Origin: Eisenbergiella porci
GTDB taxonomy: Bacteria > Bacillota > Clostridia > Lachnospirales > Lachnospiraceae
Length of the DNA stretch: 64,000 nt
Assembly: GCF_009696275.1 (NCBI RefSeq)
Contig: NZ_VUMI01000027.1
Coordinates: 1 to 64,000 of the forward strand
Reading direction: 5' to 3'
Shown: piece after piece, positions 1 to 10,532 of the stretch
Numbering within the stretch: position 1 is the stretch's first letter
How the letters are laid out: every line of letters begins with the position of its first letter
Position numbers and translations under genes: made by a program
Notes under the pieces: generated by a model
What the model saw: the letters and a program-made list of their open reading frames with translations, nothing else
Told to the model about the DNA's origin: nothing
Database searches by the model: none

Positions 1-235
1 ATTTGAATTACATTTTAAAATCCCATGGCAATGGGTTTATTAAGGTTACCCTTTTTTACATCAGCTGCTTGAAAAAAACTTTGTAAACATTTTTCATTTT
101 ACCTATTGACATTTCTTAGCTGGACTTTGCCTTTCGTTGGCCCAATTATGTTTTATATCCGTTGAAAAGTCCATATACAATCCTTTTTCTCTTTTATACA
201 ATTCTTAAGACTGCCCGTTTTATGCGGGTTTCCGG

Positions 236-2581
236 CTATTTCTTCCGGTATTCGGAGGCACTTAAGCCGGTCACCCTTTTAAACGCACGGCAGAAAGAAT
301 TTACTGAACCATACCCTACCAACTGCGCAATATCCCCAACGGACAATGCGGTTGTTTTCAGGAAATCCTTTGCCTTGTCGATTCTGATTACCTCAACATA
401 GGTGGAGAAATTAATTCCCTGCGTCTGTTTGAAAATGCTGGACAGATAAGGCTCGCTGATGCCAAACTGATCCGCCACGCTTGTCAGCGACAGACAACAG
501 TCTCCGTAATTCGTATCTATATAGGAAACAATTGCCGACGCCACTACCTCGGAATCCTGAAGCTGTTTCTGCCTGCCCACATAATCACATACCTGTTTGT
601 ATAAATTCAGCGTAGTGGTAATCTGGGTGATCAATGCCGCATTGTGATTTTCTTCCAGCCCCGTATAATATTTCCGGTATTCCTCCTCTTCCATGCCTAC
701 GCGCCCCAAAATCCGGAAAAGTACTATCTGCAGCTCGTTTAAGAGCATGTGCTGTAAATACACAGAAAGATTATTTTCAATAATATATTTCTTCATGATA
801 TCTTCAAGCAAATCATGCAGGCCGTCCCCATCTCCCGCCGTAACGTAATGAGTCAGCTTTACAGACAAATCCTGAGGCGGATAAACAGGGATGCTTCCGG
901 CGGCCTCCCGATACCAGATTACCGCGTTTTCTATCTGTCCGCTCTCGTTATTGAACATGTATGCAGCATTATGGAAAGAATCATAGATTTGATCCAGCCT
1001 ATCCACCTCATTTCCGCCATAGGCAAACAGCTTTTCCGAAATATTGGAAGGCATGGCTTCCTTAATCGAAAGAATCATTTGTTCTGCATTTTGCCTGAAA
1101 TACAGCTTCTCCTTCTCCGGCATATTAAGAAGCAGAACAACCTGTTCATCCCCCAAATTTGTATACAGGCTTCCGGGCAGTTCCCTTTCAATCACCTCCA
1201 GCAGGGAAAAAACACAGGAACTCATCAGCTGCAGATTTTCTTCCCTGATGCTTTCCGATATCAGATGGAACCGGAAAATAATAATTCCATATACTCTGCC
1301 CGCGCAGGGAAATCCTATATGCTCCGCAATCTTGTCAGCTTCCTCCTCTTTAATAAAGCTCCCGAAAATCAATCTGTTAATAAAGGCATTTCTGATATAA
1401 GGTTTCTGGCTCTCTATCGCATCCGCCAGCCTGGAATTGGTGGAAACCAGATAATTAAAGGTGGTTTTCAGGCTGGAAAAAACATTCTGATGTCCTTCAA
1501 ACCGTTCCGTGACCTGGGATACCTGATTTAAAATATCATTTATCGGCGTCGCGCTCTTTACCGACATATGGTAGCTGAGCAGGAGGCCTACCGTCACCCC
1601 AAGCAATATAAACAGGCTCAGGATCATAATACTGGACATCATTCTGTCATTAATTACCTTCTGGGGAAGCAGCATGGAATAGATAAGACCGGATTTGCCG
1701 GAAGAATAGCTCAGCATCATATACTTTTCCCCCATAAAACGCACCTCTTGCTGCCAGCTACCGGTTTCGGGTGTTTTTACCCCCCCCCCTAAAAAATCAT
1801 GCATTTCTTCCGCCGTCCATGGCTTCTCCGGATTTCCATTCCGCAGATAAAGCAGCCTCCCGGAAGCATCCGTAATAAATTGTATGCTGTTATCAGCGAT
1901 GGCCGGCATTAATGTTTCCATTACTGACTCTTCCAGATAAATATGTATTCTGCCGTTCCCTGCCCCATCCGGCATCATAAGCGGCCTGGTATAATCAAGC
2001 ATATTGATCGACTGCTCTTTTTTATAGAGATACTCTTCCATCGGCATCAAGCCGAATGAGCAATCATCATTTTTTATATGCTCGTACCACTCCTCATAGC
2101 TTCCGTACTTCTTCTCATGCAGATACAGGTGGTAAAAATCCTCGTAGGTATATGCAATCGTCTTATTAATCACCGTCTCGCTTCTGTCAAAAAAAATAAA
2201 ATAGTCAAATACCGACTGATTTATCAGGTATAAATCTGGCAGTGATTTTCTCAGTTCATATACTTTATAGGTATTGGCATAACCGAATACTTCCTTTGTC
2301 CGTTTAAAGGAATTGACCTGCAGATTGGCCGCCAGGGAATCTCCCAGGTATTCAAATTCATTTAGTACGGTATCCACCAATACCGCCGCATGTTCCAGTT
2401 CACTTTCTCTTGCCTTACTATCGTCTTCACTCAAAAGGGAAAGCATCCGGATATAATATAGGCTGCAAATCAGCAACGGTATAAACAGAACCGTAAAATA
2501 AGTCAGAAAATAATGCTGAAGCACCGTACTTTGTCTGTTGTCCTTCCTGCGTTTATGTTTCTTGTTTCTGCTGTTTACCAT
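236..2581 (-). CDS. AraC-type regulator with transmembrane sensor (YesN-like)
   Basis: Membrane-bound one-component regulator, 781 aa, expected to sense an extracellular ligand and control nearby glycan genes. One membrane segment lies near residues 25-46 and a second near 317-340, enclosing an extracellular region of about 270 residues. A cytoplasmic linker follows, and the last 100 residues form an AraC-type helix-turn-helix (GISEPYLSSIFKQ and GYGSVNSFCRAFKR). The start is supported by AGGAG eight bases upstream. The coding strand holds a run of ten G (plus-strand C at 1780-1789), encoding three glycines in the extracellular part. The ligand cannot be read from sequence; the adjacent GH95 and GH31 genes suggest a plant glycan. 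The architecture is clear, the target genes are inferred. Confidence 0.9.
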   Translation of the reverse strand: MVNSRNKKHKRRKDNRQSTVLQHYFLTYFTVLFIPLLICSLYYIRMLSLLSEDDSKARESELEHAAVLVDTVLNEFEYLGDSLAANLQVNSFKRTKEVFGYANTYKVYELRKSLPDLYLINQSVFDYFIFFDRSETVINKTIAYTYEDFYHLYLHEKKYGSYEEWYEHIKNDDCSFGLMPMEEYLYKKEQSINMLDYTRPLMMPDGAGNGRIHIYLEESVMETLMPAIADNSIQFITDASGRLLYLRNGNPEKPWTAEEMHDFLGGGVKTPETGSWQQEVRFMGEKYMMLSYSSGKSGLIYSMLLPQKVINDRMMSSIMILSLFILLGVTVGLLLSYHMSVKSATPINDILNQVSQVTERFEGHQNVFSSLKTTFNYLVSTNSRLADAIESQKPYIRNAFINRLIFGSFIKEEEADKIAEHIGFPCAGRVYGIIIFRFHLISESIREENLQLMSSCVFSLLEVIERELPGSLYTNLGDEQVVLLLNMPEKEKLYFRQNAEQMILSIKEAMPSNISEKLFAYGGNEVDRLDQIYDSFHNAAYMFNNESGQIENAVIWYREAAGSIPVYPPQDLSVKLTHYVTAGDGDGLHDLLEDIMKKYIIENNLSVYLQHMLLNELQIVLFRILGRVGMEEEEYRKYYTGLEENHNAALITQITTTLNLYKQVCDYVGRQKQLQDSEVVASAIVSYIDTNYGDCCLSLTSVADQFGISEPYLSSIFKQTQGINFSTYVEVIRIDKAKDFLKTTALSVGDIAQLVGYGSVNSFCRAFKRVTGLSASEYRKK

Positions 2582-2761
2582 ATCCGTATCTCCTGTTTTT
2601 TATTGACAGCCACATATATTTAGCTATACTATTCTCATTTTATTTCATCATCCCAAATGCTGGCTGAAATGTATATATTCTACTTTTAACATGGATTATT
2701 CAATTCTTAAGATATCTGGAAAGTTCCCGGTTTTCCGGGATTTTTCACTGTCTGTTGCAGC

Positions 2762-2805
2762 AAAAAACCGGACTTCCCATACTGCCGGAAGCGCCGGTTT
2801 TTTTT
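2762..2805 (-). terminator. Intrinsic terminator after the GH95 gene
   Basis: A hairpin with outer AAACCGG/CCGGTTT and inner CTTCC/GGAAG pairing is flanked by A and T runs, so it could act in both directions. It sits about 170 bases past the stop of the minus-strand GH95 gene. The rest of the 2582-2976 gap holds only the leader of the upstream regulator and no gene I can support. Confidence 0.7.
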
Positions 2806-2976
2806 CACAAAAATGAATTTTTATCTGATTTTGTCTGTTGTAAGATACAGCAGCATATAGCTCTAATCTGGTTATTCTTGTCTTTCCGAGTCGCTTTCAT
2901 ACGGGCAGGGCAAAGCGTTGGTCTGTCCGGTTAAATCCACTGCCTTACGGAACATTTCCCCTGACGTTTTCCTTCC

Positions 2977-5057
2977 TCAATACGTTCTCTCCAGACTCTC
3001 CCCCGCTGCCAAAGCTATGGATTCTTCCGTCCCATTCACCTCAAGTTGCGCCTTAAACTCGTCCTTTGCATCCAGCTTCAGCCAGGTTACCCTGCCCTCA
3101 TGCCAGCGCATGGAAAGGCTGGCGCCGCCCTTCAGGCAGATCCCGCAGACACTTCCGCCGTTCAGCTTTTCCGGCAGCGCAGGCAGGAGAACCACACGCC
3201 CCTGTTGGCTTAACACCAGCATTTCCAATACGGCTGCGGCAGCTCCCAGGTTACCGTCAATCTGGAATACAAAGCCGTCTCCCATGGGGTGATTATCCAT
3301 CAGGTTCGGGAAGGTCCCTTTTGCCAGCAGCGCCTGCAAATTCTCGTACACCTTTTCCCCTTCCCCGAAATGCGCCCATAAACCGATGATCCAGGCCCGG
3401 GACCATCCGGTGTGCCCGCCGCCGTTTTCCAGCCTGCGATCCAGGGAACGTCTTGCCGCCCTCATCAGCTCCGGCGTTTCCTGCCAGGTCAGGGTGGTTC
3501 CCGGATAAACGCCGTAAAGATGGGAGATATGGCGATGTCCCGGTTCCGGCTCCTCATAATCCTCCATCCATTCCAGCAGCTGGCCGTAACGTCCGGTTTT
3601 TAATTTCGGGAATCTGGAACATACCTCCTGGGCCTTCCTGATCCGCGCTTCTTCCTTGCCCAGCACGCCGCAGGCCCCGATATAGCACAGGAACAGCTCC
3701 TGGAGAATTTCCACATCCATGGTTGCGCCTTCGCAAAGATGCCCTTCCTTTCCGTCTTTTGTACGGTATGTATTTTCCGGGGAAATGGTAGGCGAGGTCA
3801 CAAGCGTACCATCCGGCCCCTCCGTCAGGAAATCGTAAAAGAAGCTGACGCTCTGCTCCAGGATATCGAAATGCTTTTCCAGAAAATCTTTATCTTTGGT
3901 ATACAGGTAATGCTCCCATACATGTGTAGCCAGCCAGGCTTCTCCCATAACCCAGAAGGTGGAGGTAATACATAAATCCTGAGGCGCGGTGTCCGCATAG
4001 ATATCCGTATTGTGATGGGCTACGGATCCCCGGCAGCCATACATGCGGCGCGCGGTTTCCTTTCCGTTTTCCTTTATCCTTTCCAGCAATTCAAACAGGG
4101 GAAGATGGCATTCCGCCAGGTTTCCGCTTTCTGCAATCCAGTAATTCATTTCCGTATTGATATTTATGGTAAATTTGCTGTCCCAGGGGGGCGTCAGGCT
4201 TTCATTCCAGATCCCCTGCAGGTTTGCCGGCAGGCTTCCTTCCCGGCTGGAAGCGATCAGCAGATATCTTCCATATTGGAAATAGAGTGAAACCAGGCCG
4301 ATATCCTCTTTGCCTTCCTTTACTGCCTGCAGACGTTCATCCACAGGCAATGCCTCCAGCCCGGGATCTTCCTGCGCAAAGGCCAGCTCCAGACGTCCGA
4401 AAAGCTTCCGGTAATCACGGCAATGGGCGCTTCGGATTTCTTCATAGTTTTTTTCCCACACCCGATCCAGCCTGTCCCTGCATGCCCTGACAAAATCCTC
4501 ATGCCGGAAGGAGGTTTCCACCGCAAGGTAGATTTCCGCATTCCGGGCATTTTCAACCGTCAGCGTCTGCCCGATGATTCCCACAGTTCCTCCCGATATG
4601 CGCACACGGGCTGCGACGCAGAAGGATATCCCTCCTTCCCCGCAGCCGGAGGTAAACCAGATCGTATCTCCTTCCCTTCCCATTTCGTCCGTCCAGTTAT
4701 GGCACCTGCCAAGACGGCAGTCAAAGGAAATGCCTTCCCTGCCCTCCGCCTCCAGTCGGACGGCAACCCTGCCGGCTGATAGGCTCTCTGGGAATCCGGC
4801 ACCCCGGAGAGGGCGCACATGGCCAGTCTTTCCGCTTCCTCTATCTGCCCGTCATGCAGCATTTCCCTGATTTTCTGCAAATTTTCCAACGCATCCGGAT
4901 TGATTCTGTCCAGCGCTTTTCCGCTCCAGATGCTGTCCTCATTCAGCTTGATTAGCTCGTGAGCACATCCTCCGTACACCATACCTCCCAATCTGCCGTT
5001 TCCCACCGGCAGAGCCTCGCACCATTGCCGTGCAGGACTTGAATACCATAGCTTCAT
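2977..5057 (-). pseudogene. GH95-type alpha-L-fucosidase, broken by internal deletion
   Basis: Remnant of a family GH95 glycosidase, which removes terminal alpha-L-fucose or related L-sugars. The start (MKLWYSSPARQW, preceded by AAGGGG) and the N-terminal PVGNGRLGGMVYGG and KLNEDSIWSG blocks are intact to about residue 100. The frame then changes near 4765-4775, and the rest of the protein (including TININTEMNYWIAE, AHHNTDIY and NLMDNHPMGDGFVFQIDGN) lies in another frame down to 2977. Joining both parts gives about 690 residues, whereas the family usually has 750-780. About 60-80 residues are therefore missing between the YQPAG motif and the AVRLEAEG strand. The flanks suggest recombination between short CCGGCAGG-like repeats. 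The GH31 gene follows the same strand just upstream. Probably inactive. Confidence 0.85.
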
Positions 5058-5205
5058 TTTTTTCCCCTTTCTTTTAACATTCCATCCGGTTCCAGAATAG
5101 CAAACTTTATGGAACATGTATCTGTTCGATTCTTAATGATCCCTGTTCTTTTCTTAAGAAATGCTGCCGCCGATAAGTGACGGAACCCCTGCTGAATGCT
5201 TACTC

Positions 5206-7575
5206 TTATCCAACAATCTCCACCCTGAATTCACCTCTCCTGAACTCAGTCCTTCCTTCCGTCTTCCATTCCACTTTCCGTTCCTTATCACAATAGGTAA
5301 TCTGTGTCACGCAGTATTCCCCCTTCTCGTAGCCGTAACCGTCCCCGGCGTCTTCATACAGGGTAAAGCTTCCGTCCGCTCCGGCATAGGCCTGAAGGAG
5401 AATCTCCTCCTGCATATCCGCCGTGCTGCTGCCGGGCTTGGCCAGGGGCAGGATGGAACCGGCTTTTACGAATACGGGAATGCTGTCCAGATCAGCGGCT
5501 GCCGTTATCGTCTGTCCGCCTTCGTATTTTTTCCCGCTGCGAAGATCATACCAGGAGGTACCTGCGGGCAGGTATACTTCCCGGCTTTTTTCCGTTTTAT
5601 CAAGGACTGCGCCGCCCGCCTCATAATACATGGGCTGCGTTACCGGGCAGACCAGCAGGGACGGACCGAACATGTACTCGTCCGCAATGTCCAAAGCCCT
5701 CTTATCCTGCGGGAAATCAAAGGCCAGAAGGCGCATCATGGTTCCGTCCTCCCGCCATACCTGTCCGGCCAGCGAATAAATATACGGCAGCAGGCGGTAA
5801 CGAAGATGGATCGACGCAAGGATTGCATCATAAAACGGCTCGCCCTTTTTCCCGAAATTCCAGGGCTCCCTTCTGCAGTCCGTACCGTGGCTGCGGAATA
5901 TGGGCAGGAATGCGCCGTACTGGAACCATCTGACATACAGCTCCCGGTATCCGGGATCCGCGCAGCCTTCTTCATAATCTCCGTTCCAGAACCAGGGTTC
6001 CCCCTTCTTTACAAAAAAAGCACCGATATCAAGCGTCCAGTAAGGCAGGCCGCTGGCACAGAAATGCAGGCCCGCCGCAATCTGCTTTTTCAGGGTATCC
6101 CAGCTGGCATAAATATCACCCGACCACAGAATCGTTCCGTATTTCTGGCTTCCGGCATAGCCGTTCCTGGTCAGGTTAACCACCCTTTTTTTCTCTGTAC
6201 AGGAGCGCTGCCCTTCATAGAGCGCGCGGGCGTGATACAGTCCGTAGGCGTTGCTTTTCTGGAGGGGCATGCAGCTGCCGGCAGCCTCCACGAATTCCCG
6301 GTACATTTCTCCCGGCTCCGGTTTGCACCGTCTTCCCCATTCCGGTGTGACCGGCTCGCTGGAATCGCACCACCAGGCGTCCACTCCATGTCGGAACAGC
6401 CCTCGTTCCGCCTGCTCCCAGTACAGCCGGCGGCCTTCCTCGGAAAAGGCATCGTAGATTTCGCTGGCGGGCAGAAGCAGGCCTTTTTCCAAAAATTCCT
6501 GGTAGTTATCGCTCAGTTCACTCATATTCGGCCAGATGGAAATCATAAAATGCACCTTCTGTTCATGCAGCTTTTGTATCATGTCCGCCGGATCCGGGAA
6601 ACGTTCCCCGTCAAAGGTTTTCTGTCCCCACAGATTCCCCTTCCAGGACATCCAGTCAAGGACAAGGGCGTCCAGCGGGATTTCCTCCTGCCGGAACCGT
6701 TTTGCCGTTTCCACAAGCTCTACGGCGCTTTCATATCTTTCCTGGGACTGGATATAGCCGAAGGCCCAGCGGGGAAGCATGGCGGCCTTCTCGGTAAGCA
6801 GTCGGAAGCCTCCTGTCACCTCATCCGCACACTCTCCTGCCAGGAAGTAATAATCCAGATATTCATCCGCTTCTGTATACAGATAAGTACCGTACTGTGT
6901 ATCGTTAAATATGGCAGGGCTCTGGGTAGACAAAAGGATGCCGTAGCCTTTATCGGAAAGCAGCATGGGAACGGCGATTTTCAAATTGGCCTGGTGCAGA
7001 TACTGGGTGGTGTGGCGCAGGTTCCATACGCCCTCCTCCGCCTGTCCCAGTCCGTAAAGATGTTCCTCCGGTGCAAAATCAAGGTGCAGCCTGGTGTGAT
7101 AGAGTTTTTTATCAAAAACGCGGTCAGCCTCCCGGATCCTGCGTTTGATGCCGTCCGGCGTCTGTATCTCTTCTATCTGTGTATTTTCATTCACCACCAT
7201 GCGGTAGGAATCGAACGCCTCCACGCATTTGCTTTCCCTGTCCCGTTCGGCAAGCAGCAGGCTGCCGTCCGCCCTTTCATAAGAAATGGAACCGGTGCCG
7301 CGGGCAATCCTCATCCGCAGAAATCCGGTGTCCACCCGGATTTCCTTTTCTTCTTCCTTCCAACTCCAGAAGCTGCCGCCTTCCAGGGACAAATCGGCCA
7401 GCTGCGCCCCCTGTTCCGACGCAAAACCGCCGTTTTCCGTATAGGAAACCCGGATAATCCTGTCCGTCTGCGGCAGGATGCGGATAAGCCCTGATTCCTG
7501 TTCCAGATACAGCGCCTTCCCTTCCTGATATACTCTGTTTATTTTTCTTCCTTTTCTGTGCTGTACTTCCAGCAT
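5206..7575 (-). CDS. GH31 family glycosidase (alpha-xylosidase/alpha-glucosidase type)
   Basis: Cytoplasmic retaining alpha-glycosidase, 789 aa, with no signal peptide. The order is an N-terminal beta-sandwich (1-240), a TIM barrel (about 250-600) and a C-terminal beta domain with the DUF5110-like stretch AYAGADGSFTLYEDAGDGYG. The nucleophile Asp is in WWCDSSEP and the acid region is FRSHGTD. FPDPADMIQKLHE and SGDIYASW are typical of the family. Two ATG codons six bases apart are possible. GGGGAGG is two bases from the first (7581) and eight from the second (7575), so I chose the second. It lies upstream of the GH95 relic in the same direction. The exact substrate (xyloglucan xylose or alpha-glucoside) is not decidable from sequence. 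Confidence 0.9.
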   Translation of the reverse strand: MLEVQHRKGRKINRVYQEGKALYLEQESGLIRILPQTDRIIRVSYTENGGFASEQGAQLADLSLEGGSFWSWKEEEKEIRVDTGFLRMRIARGTGSISYERADGSLLLAERDRESKCVEAFDSYRMVVNENTQIEEIQTPDGIKRRIREADRVFDKKLYHTRLHLDFAPEEHLYGLGQAEEGVWNLRHTTQYLHQANLKIAVPMLLSDKGYGILLSTQSPAIFNDTQYGTYLYTEADEYLDYYFLAGECADEVTGGFRLLTEKAAMLPRWAFGYIQSQERYESAVELVETAKRFRQEEIPLDALVLDWMSWKGNLWGQKTFDGERFPDPADMIQKLHEQKVHFMISIWPNMSELSDNYQEFLEKGLLLPASEIYDAFSEEGRRLYWEQAERGLFRHGVDAWWCDSSEPVTPEWGRRCKPEPGEMYREFVEAAGSCMPLQKSNAYGLYHARALYEGQRSCTEKKRVVNLTRNGYAGSQKYGTILWSGDIYASWDTLKKQIAAGLHFCASGLPYWTLDIGAFFVKKGEPWFWNGDYEEGCADPGYRELYVRWFQYGAFLPIFRSHGTDCRREPWNFGKKGEPFYDAILASIHLRYRLLPYIYSLAGQVWREDGTMMRLLAFDFPQDKRALDIADEYMFGPSLLVCPVTQPMYYEAGGAVLDKTEKSREVYLPAGTSWYDLRSGKKYEGGQTITAAADLDSIPVFVKAGSILPLAKPGSSTADMQEEILLQAYAGADGSFTLYEDAGDGYGYEKGEYCVTQITYCDKERKVEWKTEGRTEFRRGEFRVEIVG

Positions 7576-7604
7576 ATGCATATCCTCCCCTAATCTTTTT
7601 TCTG

Positions 7605-7629
7605 CCTGCCGGGCATCCTTCCCGGCAGG
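7605..7629. other. Perfect 9-bp hairpin in the GH31 leader
   Basis: CCTGCCGGG and CCCGGCAGG are separated by seven bases, about 30 bases before the GH31 start on the minus strand. No T run follows on either strand, so it is a leader structure or operator rather than a terminator. Otherwise the 7576-7884 gap shows no gene. Confidence 0.5.
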
Positions 7630-7884
7630 ATATCAAAGTAAGCCTTAAAACTATAGGAATATTTTTTCATACACGCCCTGGCCCTGCTGCCTGAAATATC
7701 AAAAAACAGATGCCGTACGGTACTTCACAATTTCCGTAAACCATACCTTCATTATAAAGAATATGCGCAGATTTCTTTATAGAGAAATACGACAGCTTTT
7801 CACCGCTGATGTCGCATTAACACATATTTGAAGCTGCCGGCAGCGCTTCTGTCTGAAGGGCTTTTGTTTTACAGGACATGCTTA

Positions 7885-7941
7885 CCAAAAAACAAAAAAA
7901 TGCTCTTTGCAGCCGCTTACAATTGCGACTGCAAAGAGCAT
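7885..7941 (-). terminator. Strong intrinsic terminator of the UroD-like gene
   Basis: A perfect 13-bp stem (ATGCTCTTTGCAG with CTGCAAAGAGCAT) is followed on the minus strand by a T-rich tract (plus-strand A run 7885-7899). It lies directly after the stop codon of the gene ending at 7987. Confidence 0.9.
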
Positions 7942-7986
7942 CTTGCTGAGGCGTGTCTGAGAATTCATTCCTGCCGCCTGCAAACA

Positions 7987-9243
7987 CTAACCCTTCCAGT
8001 GATTCTCAATTTCTTCTTTAATAATATCTACATACCGTTTTGCCTTGCCCACATCATGATTGATGGTATAAACATCCCTCTGTGTAATTTCCAGCTTACA
8101 GCCCTGCGCCGCCTTCAGCGTCTTGCGCATGGCGGCCCTGAGCGCGTCCTCATCCAGAACGGTGCCCAGCCCCAGAATGTTGGGCGAAGGCTTTCTGTGG
8201 AAAATTATTTTGCTGCCTGCCAGGCGTTCTCCCATATACTCTTCATTGCACCAGGGTGAAATGGAAACCTTTCTCAAATTATCCAGCTTGCTGATACAGG
8301 ACTCCCAAATCGGATCCACCGGCTCACAGCAGCCGTAAGAAAGCAGCCCGTACTGTCCTGCAATTTTTTGATAACAGGGGAAAATAAATTCTTCATACAT
8401 GGCAGGCGACAGTCCAACCGTCTCCTGGGAATCCATAAATCCCCACACATCTTTCGTGGTAAAGGGACGTTTCCCATGTTCCTCCCAGCCAGGCAGTTCA
8501 TGGTTATAGCACCAGCTGCCCTGCCCCAGCGATTCTCCTGCAACGGTGGGAAGAATGAGCCTCTTTTCCTCCAAAAAGCGGTAATACTCCAGTGTATCCT
8601 CGGCAATCCTGTCCATCATTTCCTGAAACAGCTCCGGATAGTCGTAAATATTGTACATCATCTGTTCCATCTTCATGATATGTACAATCATCTGCGTGGG
8701 CACACTGTAAAGGCACCCCATGCTCATGCGCACCGGAAGAATATCTCCAAAAGCCTCCTCCAGCGCAACGCGTCTCTTTTCTGTCTTTTCCAGATCCACG
8801 CCGTAGGTGGATTTCTTCAGCTTACCATAATCCTCCTCCAGCTCCTCTATCACCGGTTCAAACTCATGGCCCACAGAACCCTTCAGGTGGTGAATACGAA
8901 CCGGAATATCAAACAGGGTAAACCAGGTATCATACGATATCGGGAAATAATCCGGCGTCACTCTGTCATCATCAAACAACTCCTGATTCAGAAAATTGCT
9001 GTATAAATCCTTTTCGATTTTCCTGGCAAATTCTCCTTCGCATCTGAGCCTGTCGGGAATGATTTCCTGTTCAAAGGTACCAAGCTCCAGATGGATCATA
9101 GGCCTCTTTCCCTGCAGTGAATTGTGCTCGTACCATTCCCCGATACGCTTCTGATTCTTCTCCGCCTGGGAAAATTCCAGCTGCTTCTTCGCAAGCTCTC
9201 TGAGAATTTCACGATCCCCCGGGCTAATATAAAATTCATCCAT
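7987..9243 (-). CDS. Uroporphyrinogen decarboxylase-fold protein
   Basis: A 418-aa protein of the uroporphyrinogen decarboxylase/methyltransferase superfamily. Family-like stretches are PVRMSMGCLYSVPTQM, the active-site-like LLSYGCCEPVDPIW, and the C-terminal KLEITQRDVYTINHD. It lacks the N-terminal substrate arginine motif of true heme-pathway HemE. Such proteins often lie in sugar loci of Firmicutes, where their reaction is unknown; corrinoid-linked methyl or one-carbon transfer is a family-level possibility only. It is a single-gene unit with its own terminator, and an AraC-type regulator is transcribed divergently across 151 bases, which suggests regulation by that protein. Confidence 0.75.
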   Translation of the reverse strand: MDEFYISPGDREILRELAKKQLEFSQAEKNQKRIGEWYEHNSLQGKRPMIHLELGTFEQEIIPDRLRCEGEFARKIEKDLYSNFLNQELFDDDRVTPDYFPISYDTWFTLFDIPVRIHHLKGSVGHEFEPVIEELEEDYGKLKKSTYGVDLEKTEKRRVALEEAFGDILPVRMSMGCLYSVPTQMIVHIMKMEQMMYNIYDYPELFQEMMDRIAEDTLEYYRFLEEKRLILPTVAGESLGQGSWCYNHELPGWEEHGKRPFTTKDVWGFMDSQETVGLSPAMYEEFIFPCYQKIAGQYGLLSYGCCEPVDPIWESCISKLDNLRKVSISPWCNEEYMGERLAGSKIIFHRKPSPNILGLGTVLDEDALRAAMRKTLKAAQGCKLEITQRDVYTINHDVGKAKRYVDIIKEEIENHWKG

Positions 9244-9394
9244 TTCCTTATCCCCTTTTCCTGATATGATACTCTTTACAATTTCATTATAACCGCATAG
9301 AATAAAATTACATCGAATGAAATTGCCCTAAAATATCAGAAAATTGCTCAATATAATTCAGGCCTGCAACGGCCCACCGGAAAGGAAGCTTCTC

Positions 9395-10318
9395 ATGAAA
9401 AACATAAGGCAGAACAAATTCATGGAAAAGGGCCTCACCTCCTGGAGCGCAGATTCCTGGTCGCTCTTTTCCAATCCCAGCCAGACCGCCCAGAGCATCT
9501 TTTTCTATATGCAGGAAACCGGTTGTTTTCATACCTTTTACCCCTACTATACCGAGCGGGAAAACCTGAACTCCTTTTTGATTCTGCATACTATTTCCGG
9601 CCGCGGCATCCTGTGCTGTCAGGGGCAGGAATACGAACTGGGCCCGGGGTCAAGCTTTTTTATCAACTGCATGGATTACCATAAATATTTTACGCCCGAA
9701 GGCTCCCACTGGGACTTTTTATGGCTGCATTTTAACGGAAGCAATGCCCTTGGCTATTTTATGGAATTTACAAAAAACGGCTTCGGCATCCTGGAAAAAC
9801 AGGAGGGCGCGGCTCCCTCGCGGATAGAAAGCGGTATCCGGCAGATCATGGAGCTTTATTCAAAAAAAAATATCACTACCGAGGTACTTTCTGCCCAGCT
9901 GATCACTTCGATTCTGACGGAGTTCCTCCTGCGCCGCAGCGCCGGCACAGGAAGCGCTTCCGCCGCAGATGCCCATTCCCCCGACGATATCCTGATCCCG
10001 CCCGGCATCCGGGAGGCGGAACGCTATATCAACAGGCATTTTCAGGAGCCGCTGCTTCTGGATGATCTGGCCCGGCAGCTTCATGTGAGCAAATACCACT
10101 TTATCAGGGAGTTTTCCCGGTATGTGGGCAGTTCTCCTCATGAATACCAGATTGAGCTGCGTCTCTCCTATGCCAAGGAGCTTTTGAAATATACGGATTT
10201 GCCGGTAAATGAAATTGCAGAACGCTGCGGGATCAACCAGGCATCCCATTTTATTAATCTTTTTAAATCAAGGGAGCATATTACCCCGCTGCAGTTTAGG
10301 AAAAGCTGGAAACCATGA
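9395..10318 (+). CDS. AraC family regulator with N-terminal sugar-binding cupin
   Basis: Soluble AraC-type regulator, 307 aa. Residues 40-150 form the AraC-binding beta-barrel, with HTISGRGILCCQGQEYELGPGSSFFI characteristic of the cupin fold (quoted motif spans roughly residues 62-88; key residues are the G-R-G and the GPGSSFFI turn). Residues 205-305 form two helix-turn-helix units (LHVSKYHFIREFSRYVG, CGINQASHFINLFK). I chose ATG 9395 because AAAGGAAG lies a few bases upstream; the frame is open 51 bases further upstream without a good ribosome site. It is divergent from the UroD-like gene and likely controls it. Confidence 0.9.
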   Translation: MKNIRQNKFMEKGLTSWSADSWSLFSNPSQTAQSIFFYMQETGCFHTFYPYYTERENLNSFLILHTISGRGILCCQGQEYELGPGSSFFINCMDYHKYFTPEGSHWDFLWLHFNGSNALGYFMEFTKNGFGILEKQEGAAPSRIESGIRQIMELYSKKNITTEVLSAQLITSILTEFLLRRSAGTGSASAADAHSPDDILIPPGIREAERYINRHFQEPLLLDDLARQLHVSKYHFIREFSRYVGSSPHEYQIELRLSYAKELLKYTDLPVNEIAERCGINQASHFINLFKSREHITPLQFRKSWKP

Positions 10319-10439
10319 AGAAGAGGGAACTAATGATTTGCATGAAGGGAAAAATATTATATAAAGAGCTAATTCGTAGTTAGTATGGAATTACGTTTAT
10401 GGATATTAAAATACTCTATCATTTTGTTGTATTTATTTT

Positions 10440-10467
10440 TTGTTATGTTAGAATATTTACGTATAAT
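10440..10467 (+). promoter_or_regulatory. Toxin mRNA promoter
   Basis: TTGTTA (10440-10445), a 16-base spacer and a consensus TATAAT (10462-10467). Transcription should begin near 10474, giving a leader of about 60 bases before the small toxin-like frame. Confidence 0.7.
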
Positions 10468-10532
10468 TGAATAGAAGTCAGAGGATAGTCTGTTGGTTTT
10501 CCTTCGGAAATAAATGAAGGAGGAAATGTGGT

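Noticed and set aside
1-235. Possible promoter TTGACA near 106
   Set aside because: No fitting -10 box at 16-18 bases and no plus-strand gene follows.
5161-7494. A 777-codon plus-strand open frame opposite GH31
   Set aside because: It is the antisense shadow of a well-conserved GH31 gene; it has no ribosome site and no recognisable domains.
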